A stretch of 64,000 nucleotides of DNA from Fibrobacter succinogenes (GCA_902761355.1 CACWJY010000004.1:1-64000), one strand, 5' to 3'. Counted from the stretch's first letter, positions 17,143 to 25,259 are shown. Notes: a model not told the origin generated them from the sequence alone. Numbers and translations: made by a program.

Positions 17143-19377
17143 TTAGCGGGTTACACGAACCTTAGCCACCATGCCGTTGCTACGGTTGCGAATCAGGCTA
17201 ACTCCATTTGCCTTTTCTGCACCCTTAACGGCCCCCTTCTGCCAAAGTTTCTTGGCCTCGGCCATCGTGCGGGCAGAGAAGGTAGCAATCTTCTTGCCGC
17301 TCAGGTCGAACACGTCAAACTTAGCCGCAGAGGCAACATCCAGCTTAACGCCCTGGCCCTTAATTGCGGTCGACTTGACATCGCCAAACGAGAACCAGTC
17401 CACATTCACGTTGTTATCCGTAATAACGAGGCGGATAACGTGTTCGCCCTTGGTAAGCGTCGCCTTGCCACCGTCAAATTCTTCATAGACGCTCCAATCA
17501 TCACCGGTCTGCGGAACCTTAATGGTATCACCAACAGCCTTTCCGTCGACCAAGAAGCAGAAGCTCGAACCGTTTTCGTTGCCGGTAGAAGCCGAAGCCT
17601 TGATTGCGTATTCACCGTCTTCGGCAACATTGACCGTATATTCCAGCCATTCGTCAATAGCCGTATAGCCAATCGCCATGCCGGTTCCGCCTTCCACGAT
17701 ATCTACGCCCAAATCCGTACGGAAATCAGCATCACCCTGGTTTTCAGAATCGTTATCGTTGTAAGAATCGACATCGCCGCCACGACCCGTTCCCGGAACG
17801 TCATAATGTTCAGCTTCAATCTTACCCGGAATATCGGCAGCCTTGTCGCCATAGGGGGTCTGCGGAGTCGGCGGAGTAGTACCGCTACCTTCGAAGCCCC
17901 ATGCCTTGATAGCCATGGTCGAATCCTGAGAGCCCTTGAACACGAGGAACACCTGTTCCACGATTCCCTTGAGGCCCGTCACTTCGCAAGAGTTTTCAGC
18001 AAAGGTAGACTTGTTGCCGGTATTCTTGAGCGTGCATGTGCCCGCCAAGGTACCGCTTGCAGAACCGGTATGGATTTCAATCTTGTTGCCGTCGGCAGTG
18101 CTTGCTGCCTGCACGGTAAAGCCAGTAGCTGCCGTACCGAAGTCAACACCCGACACGCGAATCCAGGATTCCTTGGAAGAAAGCGGGAGCAACAGGTGCT
18201 CAGCGACCTTGCCCGGGCTCCAGTTGGAACGGCTACGAATGCCCTTCTGCTTGGAGCTCGTGAGAGCCGGATACCAGTCGTACGGATCAAAGTTTTCGAT
18301 TTGCTTCGGACCTTCCTTCGTGAAGGTCAGTTCCTTCATGGTGCCATCGCCATTGTAATAGAATTCATCGACGCTTACGCTGCGGTGGTATGCGGGCGCC
18401 GGATTCGCCTTGCCGTCGTCGGCAGGAATCTTTTCCAGGCCATCGTAACCGTTCGCGATACGGCGGTCATGGTAGGCAACGTACCAGTGGCCCTTGAATT
18501 CGGCAATGCCATGATGGTTGTTGTTATTCGCGTTAATGTTCTGGCCACCAATGTTCGGGTTCCCCATGAAGATTCCCTTGTATTCGTAGGGGCCCATCGG
18601 GTTCTTGGACATGCCGTAGGCAATACGCAAGTCAGCCGTACTGTAAGACAGGTAATAGTTGCCCTTGTACTTATGGATGTAAGAAGCTTCCATCGCCTTC
18701 GGGCCGCCAATCTTCAGGTGAGTCTTGGTACTCACGTCAAAGCCCTTCATGTCCTTGTTGAGCTTGTAGATGTTAAAAATGTCGTTATTGTTGTTGTTCG
18801 CCGGGCGGCTATCGCTGCTACCGCCACCGAACGTGAAGTAACCCGTACCGTCGTCATCGAAGAAGATTGCCGGGTCAAAGCACCAACCGATGCCATCGCA
18901 ATCCGCAAGGCCGCCGCCCCAGTTGTTGATGAGCTTCTTGTTGCCCGAAACGGGGTTCGTCCAGGGGCCGGCAATGCTGTCGGCGCCGATGAGGCCAATG
19001 CCGCCACCACCGCCATCGGGGAACACGATGTAAAGCCTGTGATCATTGGGGTTCACCGCAATGCCGGATGCCCAGATATCGCCGATACCGTCCACCTTGC
19101 GGGCATCGTAAATGATACCGAAGTCGGTCCAGTTTTTCATGTCCTTGGTGCGGAAACCGTAGAGGGCCTTGATGTTGTAGCCGTTGGCATTGTACGCAGC
19201 CGGGTCGTCGGAGTCGGTGATGACGTAGAAGTACGTATCGTCGGCAGCGGCACCCGGGTCTGCCAAGTAGTGATAACTCGAAATCGGGTTGTCGGCCAAG
19301 CCAAACGCGGCAAGCCCGGCAACCAAGCAAGCCGCTTTCTTGAAGCTAGCCATTTTCAAAACTTTTCTGTAATCCAT
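17143..19377 (-). CDS. GH43 arabinofuranosidase-type enzyme with two CBM6-like modules (paralogue B)
   Basis: A 744-residue secreted enzyme closely related to its neighbour over the catalytic domain, first beta-sandwich and tail. GH43 residues: Asp in YLADPGAA, Asp in CFDPAIFFDDDG, Glu in MEASYIHK. The second carbohydrate module (IPGKIEAEHYDVPG to NVNVDWFSFG) has diverged most from paralogue A, which may alter ligand choice. The tail (FDVFDLSGKKIATF to AKVRVTR) is almost identical to that of A. The ATG at 19377 has GGAG about 5-6 nt upstream. It is the first enzyme gene downstream of the second TIGR02147-lipoprotein pair. Confidence 0.9.
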   Translation of the reverse strand: MDYRKVLKMASFKKAACLVAGLAAFGLADNPISSYHYLADPGAAADDTYFYVITDSDDPAAYNANGYNIKALYGFRTKDMKNWTDFGIIYDARKVDGIGDIWASGIAVNPNDHRLYIVFPDGGGGGIGLIGADSIAGPWTNPVSGNKKLINNWGGGLADCDGIGWCFDPAIFFDDDGTGYFTFGGGSSDSRPANNNNNDIFNIYKLNKDMKGFDVSTKTHLKIGGPKAMEASYIHKYKGNYYLSYSTADLRIAYGMSKNPMGPYEYKGIFMGNPNIGGQNINANNNNHHGIAEFKGHWYVAYHDRRIANGYDGLEKIPADDGKANPAPAYHRSVSVDEFYYNGDGTMKELTFTKEGPKQIENFDPYDWYPALTSSKQKGIRSRSNWSPGKVAEHLLLPLSSKESWIRVSGVDFGTAATGFTVQAASTADGNKIEIHTGSASGTLAGTCTLKNTGNKSTFAENSCEVTGLKGIVEQVFLVFKGSQDSTMAIKAWGFEGSGTTPPTPQTPYGDKAADIPGKIEAEHYDVPGTGRGGDVDSYNDNDSENQGDADFRTDLGVDIVEGGTGMAIGYTAIDEWLEYTVNVAEDGEYAIKASASTGNENGSSFCFLVDGKAVGDTIKVPQTGDDWSVYEEFDGGKATLTKGEHVIRLVITDNNVNVDWFSFGDVKSTAIKGQGVKLDVASAAKFDVFDLSGKKIATFSARTMAEAKKLWQKGAVKGAEKANGVSLIRNRSNGMVAKVRVTR

Positions 19378-19422
19378 TAGGACTCCTTCGAAGGCAACAA
19401 ACACAACCAAACCTTCACACCC

Positions 19423-19488
19423 TAAAATTATCTCCAAAAAAGCCCTTTTTAAACCTAAAAAAGCCATATAATATGGATGAATTATCCA
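19423..19488 (-). promoter_or_regulatory. Promoter and cluster operator of GH43 paralogue B
   Basis: A taaaatta box at 19423-19430 and the palindrome tggatgaattatcca at 19474-19488. Centre distance is 54.5 bp. Confidence 0.65.
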
Positions 19489-19500
19489 CAGGAGACAAAA

Positions 19501-19526
19501 AAAAGGCTCCCCAGAGGGAGCCTTTT
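19501..19526 (-). terminator. Rho-independent terminator after the second lipoprotein gene
   Basis: An 11-bp stem aaaaggctccc/gggagcctttt followed by a long T run on the minus strand. It separates the regulator-lipoprotein operon from the GH43 genes. Confidence 0.9.
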
Positions 19527-19543
19527 AAACACTACTTTTTGAA

Positions 19544-20833
19544 CTACTCTAGTCCCTTGACACCATAGATGTAGACATCGTCAACCCACATCTCGAAGTC
19601 GTGGCCCACGCCACCGCCAAAGAAGTTCAGGTTGGTCACATGATCCTTCACATTCTCCCAGCCAATATTGCCTCCAATTCGTGCAGTATCAGCCAAGTCC
19701 TTGGGGGTCACTACGTAACGGGTCCAAGCGGTATCCAAAGTCATGTGAACCCAGGCCTTGCCATTTTCGTAACCATTCTTGGCCAGTTCAACACTATCCA
19801 TGAGCACGTCGACCGAGAAGCTGATCCACTGAGAAGAATCCTTGCGGCTCTTGTTACCACGGGCATAGAATACCACGGAGTCCATGCTAGACATGTCTAC
19901 AACCCCATTCAAGGAGCGCCCCATCAAGACCCAGTTGTAGTTAGAATCGTTAGAGTATTCAAGATGAGCAACCAAACCATCGCGGTCTTCGTCTGTACCC
20001 AGCTTGGCTTCGGCATACTTAGACACGTTCGTGTACCAGCCGCTCGTGCTATCTTCAAAGTCTTCGAAAAGGACCACCGGGTAGATGTTCGTATCCTTGG
20101 CAACCGTATCCGGTGAGGGCGGCTGGCCGATTACGACATTTTCTGACACCTTTTCAGAATCGACCTCAACCCGACGTGCACCCAAAGACAAGTGATGCGT
20201 ATAGGTCGAAGGATTGCCGTTCAAGTCAACCGTCTTGTAGACTCGGTACACAAAGCCGACTACATTCAGGGTATCCTGCGGCACACTCTTGAATTCAAAG
20301 TTACCATCCGCGTCCGTGTCGACAAAGTAATCCAGACCCTGGATACCAACCGTTACATAGGACTCGCGTTCCGGCACGTAGACTCGTCCCGAAATAGAAC
20401 CCGGGGTTGTCATTTCAATCGATACAGAATCATAAGAGCTATCCGTCACCATAATGCGGGCAATAGCCTTCTTAGACTCTTCGCGAACTTCAACCACATA
20501 AGTTCCCGACTTCAGTCTCGGGAGTTCCAACTGCCCCTGGTCGTCCGTTTCCAGATTCAGTATACCGGCAGCAGAATCCGCCTCAACCACAGGAGAATCG
20601 TAACCCTTATAATCTTTACTCAAAGAAAGGTTATTGGCACCCGCCACAAAATTAGAGGGACGCACAAAGACCTTGGTACGAGCAGCCGGAGAACCATCCT
20701 GCTTGACCGTAAGCACAGCAGCAACCGAGTTCTCCGTTTCTAGCGAAGAACCCGCGACTTTATCGCCGTTGGTGCACGCAGCGACGAATGCACTCATCAC
20801 TGCCAATCCTATATGCCACACCCATTTCTTCAT
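19544..20833 (-). CDS. Lipoprotein with a C-terminal carbohydrate-binding-like domain (sensor candidate 2)
   Basis: A 429-residue lipoprotein with lipobox FVAAC (Cys20). Like its paralogue at 574-1818 it has an N-terminal VETEN/LETEN stretch, a carboxypeptidase-regulatory-like middle domain (GSISGRVYVPERESYV, YFVDTDADGNFEFKSV) and a C-terminal galactose-binding-like domain (VVLFEDFEDSTSGW to MWVDDVYIYGVKG). The ATG overlaps the end of the TIGR02147 gene by 4 bp. The two lipoproteins share plan rather than close sequence, so they may bind different glycans. Sensor function is an inference from the conserved pairing. Confidence 0.75.
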   Translation of the reverse strand: MKKWVWHIGLAVMSAFVAACTNGDKVAGSSLETENSVAAVLTVKQDGSPAARTKVFVRPSNFVAGANNLSLSKDYKGYDSPVVEADSAAGILNLETDDQGQLELPRLKSGTYVVEVREESKKAIARIMVTDSSYDSVSIEMTTPGSISGRVYVPERESYVTVGIQGLDYFVDTDADGNFEFKSVPQDTLNVVGFVYRVYKTVDLNGNPSTYTHHLSLGARRVEVDSEKVSENVVIGQPPSPDTVAKDTNIYPVVLFEDFEDSTSGWYTNVSKYAEAKLGTDEDRDGLVAHLEYSNDSNYNWVLMGRSLNGVVDMSSMDSVVFYARGNKSRKDSSQWISFSVDVLMDSVELAKNGYENGKAWVHMTLDTAWTRYVVTPKDLADTARIGGNIGWENVKDHVTNLNFFGGGVGHDFEMWVDDVYIYGVKGLE

Positions 20834-21693
20834 TTGGACTCCCTTTTGTCGCCCTCCACAGAATCAACGGTACGGACACCGCCCTTACGCGCAATCGGAT
20901 AAAAAGCCATCGAAAGCTGCATCACCCGGTCGGAATTCTTGGCACTGTCCACCCTCTTCTGGACCAGCCGCCTAAATTCCCTAAGCATTTCACCCAAGTC
21001 ATCAAAGCAGGACTGATCTACGGACAATGTAAGAGTAGAAATATTTCTTTCGTCTACAGGAATATTGTCAAGCGCATTGCTAGCCAAAGAAAGCACTTCT
21101 TTCTGGAAATGGCGCACAGCCTGCTTCTTTTCAGGGCCACCCACAGTCAAGTGAGCATCCGTCAGCGCCAGTTTACCCGACGCCATCTTTTTCACCAAGC
21201 CCACTTCGAGCAAGGTATCAATAGCTTCTTGCGCCTGAGCCTCAGTAATCGGGGGGCAAATGTCACGCGAAATCTGTTTTACGTTTACAACGCCACCATT
21301 GAGTTCCAGGTAGGCGCGCACGGCCGGAATCCACCAGTTTTCGAGCAACTTGAGCTCGGCAGCCTGCAGGCTGTGGCGGTCCACATCCCTCAGATCAAGG
21401 GCCTTAGCCATCAATTCTTCACGTTTGGCCTTGTCCTTGGTAACTGCAGCAGAGAACAGCAGGTCAAAGTATTCGGCCTCGCGACCGGACAAATTCAGGA
21501 TTTCTTTCGCGGCGGGGAGCGCATGTGCCGGAAGGTGCTGCTTCTTCTGCAGCACACGATAAAGGTAGCTGGAATCTAACCCCAGCTTGTCACCCATCAT
21601 ACGGTACGAGTAGAAAGGCATCTCAGCCTTCCTGCGGTCGTAGTACTCCTTCAAGAAGTCGCGGTAATCCGATATGTCAGAAAACGTAACCAT
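20830..21693 (-). CDS. TIGR02147 family putative transcriptional regulator (copy 2)
   Basis: A 287-residue protein, the same length as copy 1. N-terminal FSDISDYRDFLKEYYDRRK and YSYRMMGDKLGLDSSYLYRV suggest a helix-turn-helix. NWWIPAVRAYLELNGG and the C-terminal RNISTLTLSVDQ region are shared with copy 1 and fit the DUF4423-like section. No Shine-Dalgarno is visible before the ATG (GTAAAAAATTATG), so translation may start from a weak site. Upstream are a -10-like box and a copy of the cluster operator. It starts the second regulator-lipoprotein operon. Confidence 0.82.
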   Translation of the reverse strand: MVTFSDISDYRDFLKEYYDRRKAEMPFYSYRMMGDKLGLDSSYLYRVLQKKQHLPAHALPAAKEILNLSGREAEYFDLLFSAAVTKDKAKREELMAKALDLRDVDRHSLQAAELKLLENWWIPAVRAYLELNGGVVNVKQISRDICPPITEAQAQEAIDTLLEVGLVKKMASGKLALTDAHLTVGGPEKKQAVRHFQKEVLSLASNALDNIPVDERNISTLTLSVDQSCFDDLGEMLREFRRLVQKRVDSAKNSDRVMQLSMAFYPIARKGGVRTVDSVEGDKRESK

Positions 21694-21720
21694 AATTTTT
21701 TACCCGTATATTTACAATAA

Positions 21721-21785
21721 TAAAATAGACTTTGCAGGTAAAAAAACATATACCAGGGGTCAAATTGCCGTGGACGTTTTATCCA
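21721..21785 (-). promoter_or_regulatory. Promoter and cluster operator of TIGR02147 copy 2
   Basis: A taaaatag box at 21721-21728 and the palindrome tggacgttttatcca at 21771-21785. Centre distance is 53.5 bp. A second small inverted repeat, gtgatatccatcac, follows at 21794-21807. Confidence 0.6.
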
Positions 21786-21889
21786 AAAGCCCAGTGATAT
21801 CCATCACAAAAACGCCAAAATCAGCGATTTTTCGCCCAAAAAGGCCGCAAACAGGCAAACGTTTCATGCCAGTACCTTCCTTGTAACAA

Positions 21890-21928
21890 AAACGCACCAC
21901 CACCGCGATAGACTCGCAGCAGTGGTGA
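21890..21928 (-). terminator. Possible terminator after the LPP20-like lipoprotein gene
   Basis: On the minus strand CACCAC...GTGGTG pairs around an inner GCGA/TCGC stem and is followed by GCGTTTTTG. It lies about 45 nt after the stop at 21972. The stem is interrupted, so this is tentative. Confidence 0.4.
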
Positions 21929-21971
21929 CCCTAAAGAACGCAGGGAACTTAGCGCCCCGTCCTAAACGAGC

Positions 21972-22511
21972 CTACTTGGTTTCGGCGTCGATTTCGGCAT
22001 AGGCCTTGTTAGCCGCAGCGCGAATCTTTTCCTTCATGGCCTCGTTGGCAGCCTCGGTATCCTGAAGAGACTTCAGGTACTCAGACACGAGGTCCACATT
22101 GAGCGTCATGATGCCGTAAATCTTGAACGAACCATCTTCAGTCGTTTCAACCTTCACGTCAGTCAAGGTAGCACCGTTCAGGCGAGTGTTCACGATTGTC
22201 TTAGATGCAGACTGGAAATGTTCGGCAATATCACCGCCCACTTCTTCCTTGAAGTTCTTGGTCAGAGCCTTCATCTGCACGTCGATCTCCTTGGCGAGGT
22301 CCACGCGGGCATTCTGGTCAGCCTTTTCCATGGCGATCTGTTCATCCTTAGAAACACCGATACCGAGACCAGCCGGAATATGGTCGTTCTTAATCAGGCT
22401 TGTCTTCTTCATCTGCATTTCGACAAGAATGCTTGCGGACTTTTCTTGCGGGGTGCTAGCGCAACCGACCAGGAACGCGGCAACGGCAAGAGCAGCAATC
22501 AGTTTCTTCAT
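21972..22511 (-). CDS. LPP20-like lipoprotein
   Basis: A 179-residue lipoprotein. Signal MKKLIAALAVAAFLVGC gives lipobox LVGC. The body has IPAGLGIGVSKDEQIAMEKA followed by a helix of charged residues and a small beta region (LTDVKVETTEDGSFKIYGIM), reminiscent of LPP20-family lipoproteins. The ATG at 22511 has GGAGGG 5 nt upstream and fits the lipoprotein signal; longer in-frame starts lack a ribosome site. Function unknown. It is divergent from the zinc regulator gene and is not part of the hemicellulose block. Confidence 0.7.
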   Translation of the reverse strand: MKKLIAALAVAAFLVGCASTPQEKSASILVEMQMKKTSLIKNDHIPAGLGIGVSKDEQIAMEKADQNARVDLAKEIDVQMKALTKNFKEEVGGDIAEHFQSASKTIVNTRLNGATLTDVKVETTEDGSFKIYGIMTLNVDLVSEYLKSLQDTEAANEAMKEKIRAAANKAYAEIDAETK

Positions 22512-22664
22512 ATTATCCCTCCATAGTGGGTATTGTGAGTGTTTTGTAGCATTATATAAATAAATCAAGAAGCAAAAGCAACAGACAAATTCAAAAACGT
22601 GGCCAAGCGCACACTTTTTCATTCCAATTCATGCTTCTTGGATTCCAAATCGACCGTTTAGATT

Positions 22665-22708
22665 TGCAAATCATTCTCAATTTTGCTATATTTTGCAAAC
22701 GATTCGCA
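22665..22708 (+). promoter_or_regulatory. Two Fur/Zur-type 7-1-7 boxes before the regulator gene
   Basis: TGCAAAT-C-ATTCTCA at 22665-22679 and TGCAAAC-G-ATTCGCA at 22694-22708 both fit the 7-1-7 inverted-repeat form of Fur-family operators (TGANAAT-N-ATTNTCA). They are 29 bp apart and flank an AT-rich stretch TTTTGCTATATTT that could be the -10 region. Autorepression of the zinc cluster is inferred. Confidence 0.55.
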
Positions 22709-22778
22709 AATTCGGCCCGGCTTGGAGCATCGTCAAACAGCAGCAAAAAGGCCAAAATTGGCGAATCCAGAGGAAAAA

Positions 22779-23171
22779 GTGGAATACAAAACGCAAGCAC
22801 GGCAAATGATCATGGATTACATGGCCGAAAATCCTGACCGGATTTTCAAGGCCTCCGGCATTGCACAAAGTATCCCCGAAGTTTCACTCAGCACCATCTA
22901 CAGGAATCTTTCCCGACTCGAAAAAGCGGGCGTGATACAGATTGTTGGCGCCGATGACAACAACGAGCTGCAGTACCGCTATACAGGCCCCGGCCGTTGC
23001 GAAGAAAAGATGCACCTCGTATGCAAGGAATGCGGCAAGTTTTTCCATCTAGAAGGTCCCGCCCTCAAGGTGCTGCAGCTTTCAGTGCAACGCACTGGCT
23101 TCGAGCTAGACCAGCAACAATCCGTATTGCTCGGTCGCTGCTCCGGCTGTTCGCGGAGGCGTCATGATTAA
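22779..23171 (+). CDS. Fur/Zur-family metal-responsive repressor
   Basis: A 130-residue Fur-family protein. The winged helix covers about 1-75 (SIPEVSLSTIYRNLSRLEKAG is the recognition region). The C-terminal dimer domain has CKECGK and CSGC structural zinc motifs. A GTG start at 22779 with GAGG 5 nt upstream gives the usual Fur length; an in-frame start at 22683 would add 32 residues unlike the family. Because the genes behind it encode zinc import functions, a Zur role is more likely than Fur. Its end overlaps the next small gene by 8 bp. Confidence 0.85.
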   Translation: MEYKTQARQMIMDYMAENPDRIFKASGIAQSIPEVSLSTIYRNLSRLEKAGVIQIVGADDNNELQYRYTGPGRCEEKMHLVCKECGKFFHLEGPALKVLQLSVQRTGFELDQQQSVLLGRCSGCSRRRHD

Positions 23172-23430
23172 CGCCCTGTTTAACAAGCTGCTCGTAGTCT
23201 TGGCATCGCTCTATGTCGCAAGGCACCTGGAGCACCACTGCCACGGCGAACATTGCCATGTTTGCCACCATATCCACCGTTGCCTGGAACTGATTTCGGT
23301 CTGTATGGAACTGGTGGTGGCGCCGTTCGAACTTGCGTTACGTTTTTTCTATTTCAAGCTGGCTTGTTTCAAGGTTGCGGCTCCGCAGCCGACGACACTT
23401 GTATCGCAAAAAGTCCTTTTGCTGATTTGA
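23164..23430 (+). CDS. Small His/Cys-rich membrane protein in the zinc cluster
   Basis: An 88-residue protein of unknown family. A hydrophobic N-terminal helix (LLVVLASLYVAR) is followed by a dense metal-ligand stretch HHCHGEHCHVCHHIHRC and more hydrophobic residues (LISVCMELVV). The ATG overlaps the repressor's end (ATGATTAA) and has GGAGG 4-5 nt upstream, so it is translated together with the repressor. The metal-binding cluster and context point to zinc handling. No catalytic motif is visible. Confidence 0.65.
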   Translation: MINALFNKLLVVLASLYVARHLEHHCHGEHCHVCHHIHRCLELISVCMELVVAPFELALRFFYFKLACFKVAAPQPTTLVSQKVLLLI

Positions 23431-23509
23431 TCGTCTCCCAAGCACAATATGTGCAATAGGCAACAAGACATCAATTCAAATTTTGACCCGAAAAGGGAAA
23501 GGACTTACA

Positions 23510-24553
23510 ATGAAGAAAATTGCAGCATTTGCAATGCTTGTTTTGGCGGCAGCCTTGACATTTACCGCTTGCAGCGCCGAAAAAAGCGAAAAAACACCCG
23601 CGCAAAAGAAGGTTTCTATTGTCGCGACCATCTATCCGCAGTATGATTGGCTAAAGAACGTTCTCGGAAACCGCCTGGACGCGGTGGACCTAAAATTGCT
23701 CATCAAGAACGGAACGGACTTGCACAGCTATAAGCCCTCGGCTCAGGATATTGCAGCCATCGCAAGCGCCGACATGGTCGTGTATGTGGGCGGCGAATCG
23801 GACGAATGGATTGAAAAGGCCCTGAGCGCCACGCCAAAGGCAGGCCGCGTGCAGGTAAACCTGATGGAAGCCCTGGGCGACCGCGTGAAGGAAGAAGAGG
23901 TCGTGGAAGGCATGGAACACGAACACCACCACGAGCACGGCGAAGAAGCAGAAGAGCACGAACATCATGAACACGCCGAGGCCCACGAGGACCATGAGCA
24001 CGCTGAAGAAGCAGAAAATGACGAACACATCTGGCTTTCGCTGAAGAATGCTGAAATCCTGGTGAGGGCTCTAGCAGACGCCATTGCAAAAGTGGATTCC
24101 ACCAACGCCACGGAATACCACATGAACGCAGCCCTTTACGTCGCAAAGATCAGCGCCCTGGACGCCCAATACCGTGCAGCAACAGACAGCGCCACCCTCA
24201 AGACCATTCTGTTCGGTGACCGTTTCCCGTTTCGCTATCTGGTGGATGATTACGGCATTAAGTATTTTGCCGCGTTTGTTGGCTGTTCCGCCGAAAGCGA
24301 AGCGAGCTTCGAGACGGTAGCCTTCTTGGCAGGCAAAATGGATTCGCTCGCGCTCCCTGCGATTTTCACGATTGACGGAAGCAACGGAAAGATCGCCCGT
24401 GCAGTCCTCGACGCCAGCAAGAAGTCGAAGGACACCCCGGTACTCTCGTTGAATTCGATGCAGTCGGTGACGGATGCACAGATGCAATCCGGCATAGACT
24501 ACCTGAGCATCATGCAGTCGAACCTGGAAGTTTTGAAGAAAGCGATTAAGTAA
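23510..24553 (+). CDS. znuA: Zinc ABC transporter substrate-binding lipoprotein (ZnuA-like)
   Basis: A 347-residue periplasmic metal-binding lipoprotein (lipobox FTACS). Cluster A-I fold: VSIVATIYPQYDWLKNVLG, then GTDLHSYKPSAQD with the first zinc His. A long acidic His-rich loop (about residues 140-180, repeats of HEHH and HEDHEH) precedes NDEHIWLS with the second His. Such loops are typical of zinc-specific ZnuA and absent from manganese binders. The ATG at 23510 has AAAGGA 8 nt upstream. It heads the znuA-znuC-znuB order. Confidence 0.9.
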   Translation: MKKIAAFAMLVLAAALTFTACSAEKSEKTPAQKKVSIVATIYPQYDWLKNVLGNRLDAVDLKLLIKNGTDLHSYKPSAQDIAAIASADMVVYVGGESDEWIEKALSATPKAGRVQVNLMEALGDRVKEEEVVEGMEHEHHHEHGEEAEEHEHHEHAEAHEDHEHAEEAENDEHIWLSLKNAEILVRALADAIAKVDSTNATEYHMNAALYVAKISALDAQYRAATDSATLKTILFGDRFPFRYLVDDYGIKYFAAFVGCSAESEASFETVAFLAGKMDSLALPAIFTIDGSNGKIARAVLDASKKSKDTPVLSLNSMQSVTDAQMQSGIDYLSIMQSNLEVLKKAIK

Positions 24554-24600
24554 TTTAAGTAGAAAGGAGATGTCCGGCAAAATCGGACATGACAAGCTGA

Positions 24601-25257
24601 ATGAGCAACGAAAAAACTCTTATTAAATGTCGGCAGCTGACTCTCGGCTACGGGAGCAAGGACCTGGTACGCGACTTGGACTACGATGTAAACGCAGGAG
24701 ACTACCTGTGCATCGTGGGCCGCAACGGTTCCGGGAAGACGACTTTCTTGAGAGGAATCGCCGGGTTGCTCAAGCCGAAATCGGGAATCATTGAACTCTG
24801 CGACGGACTCTCCCGAAATCAAATCGGCTACCTGCCGCAGATGACGATCGTGCAGAAAGATTTCCCGGCCTCGGTCGAAGAAATCGTGCTGTCGGCATTC
24901 CAGGGGAAGCACCGCCTGTTGCCATTCTACAGAAAGGCGCACCGGGATCGCGCCATGGAATGCATGGCGCTCACCCGTACCGAAAGCCTTGCGAAATCTT
25001 GCTTCCGCGAGCTTTCGGGGGGCCAAAAGCAGCGCGTGCTTTTAGCGAGGGCCCTGTGCGCCGCCGAGCGCCTGCTGCTTCTTGATGAACCGGTAACAGG
25101 CCTCGACCCAGAATCTACAGAAACGATGTACCGCATTATTGAAGACTTGCATCAGCAGGGAATGACAGTCGTCATGGTCACCCACGATGTGGATACCGCC
25201 CTCGACGACGCCACCCGCGTACTGGACTTCAACACCATTTCGGTGAAGGGGAAATAA
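24601..25257 (+). CDS. znuC: Zinc ABC transporter ATP-binding protein (ZnuC-like)
   Basis: A 218-residue ABC ATPase. Walker A is GRNGSGKTT, signature LSGGQKQR, Walker B LLLLDEPVTGLD and H-loop VTHD. It energises the ZnuAB uptake system. The nearest strong ribosome site (GGAG at 24566-24569) is 31 nt upstream, with a 7-bp hairpin (24571-24589) in between that could bring it close to the start codon. The permease gene follows after 2 bp. Confidence 0.92.
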   Translation: MSNEKTLIKCRQLTLGYGSKDLVRDLDYDVNAGDYLCIVGRNGSGKTTFLRGIAGLLKPKSGIIELCDGLSRNQIGYLPQMTIVQKDFPASVEEIVLSAFQGKHRLLPFYRKAHRDRAMECMALTRTESLAKSCFRELSGGQKQRVLLARALCAAERLLLLDEPVTGLDPESTETMYRIIEDLHQQGMTVVMVTHDVDTALDDATRVLDFNTISVKGK

Positions 25258-25259
25258 TC

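Noticed and set aside
23690..24146. Long minus-strand frames opposite znuA
   Set aside because: They arise from the repetitive His/Glu codons of the znuA loop and show no independent coding signal.
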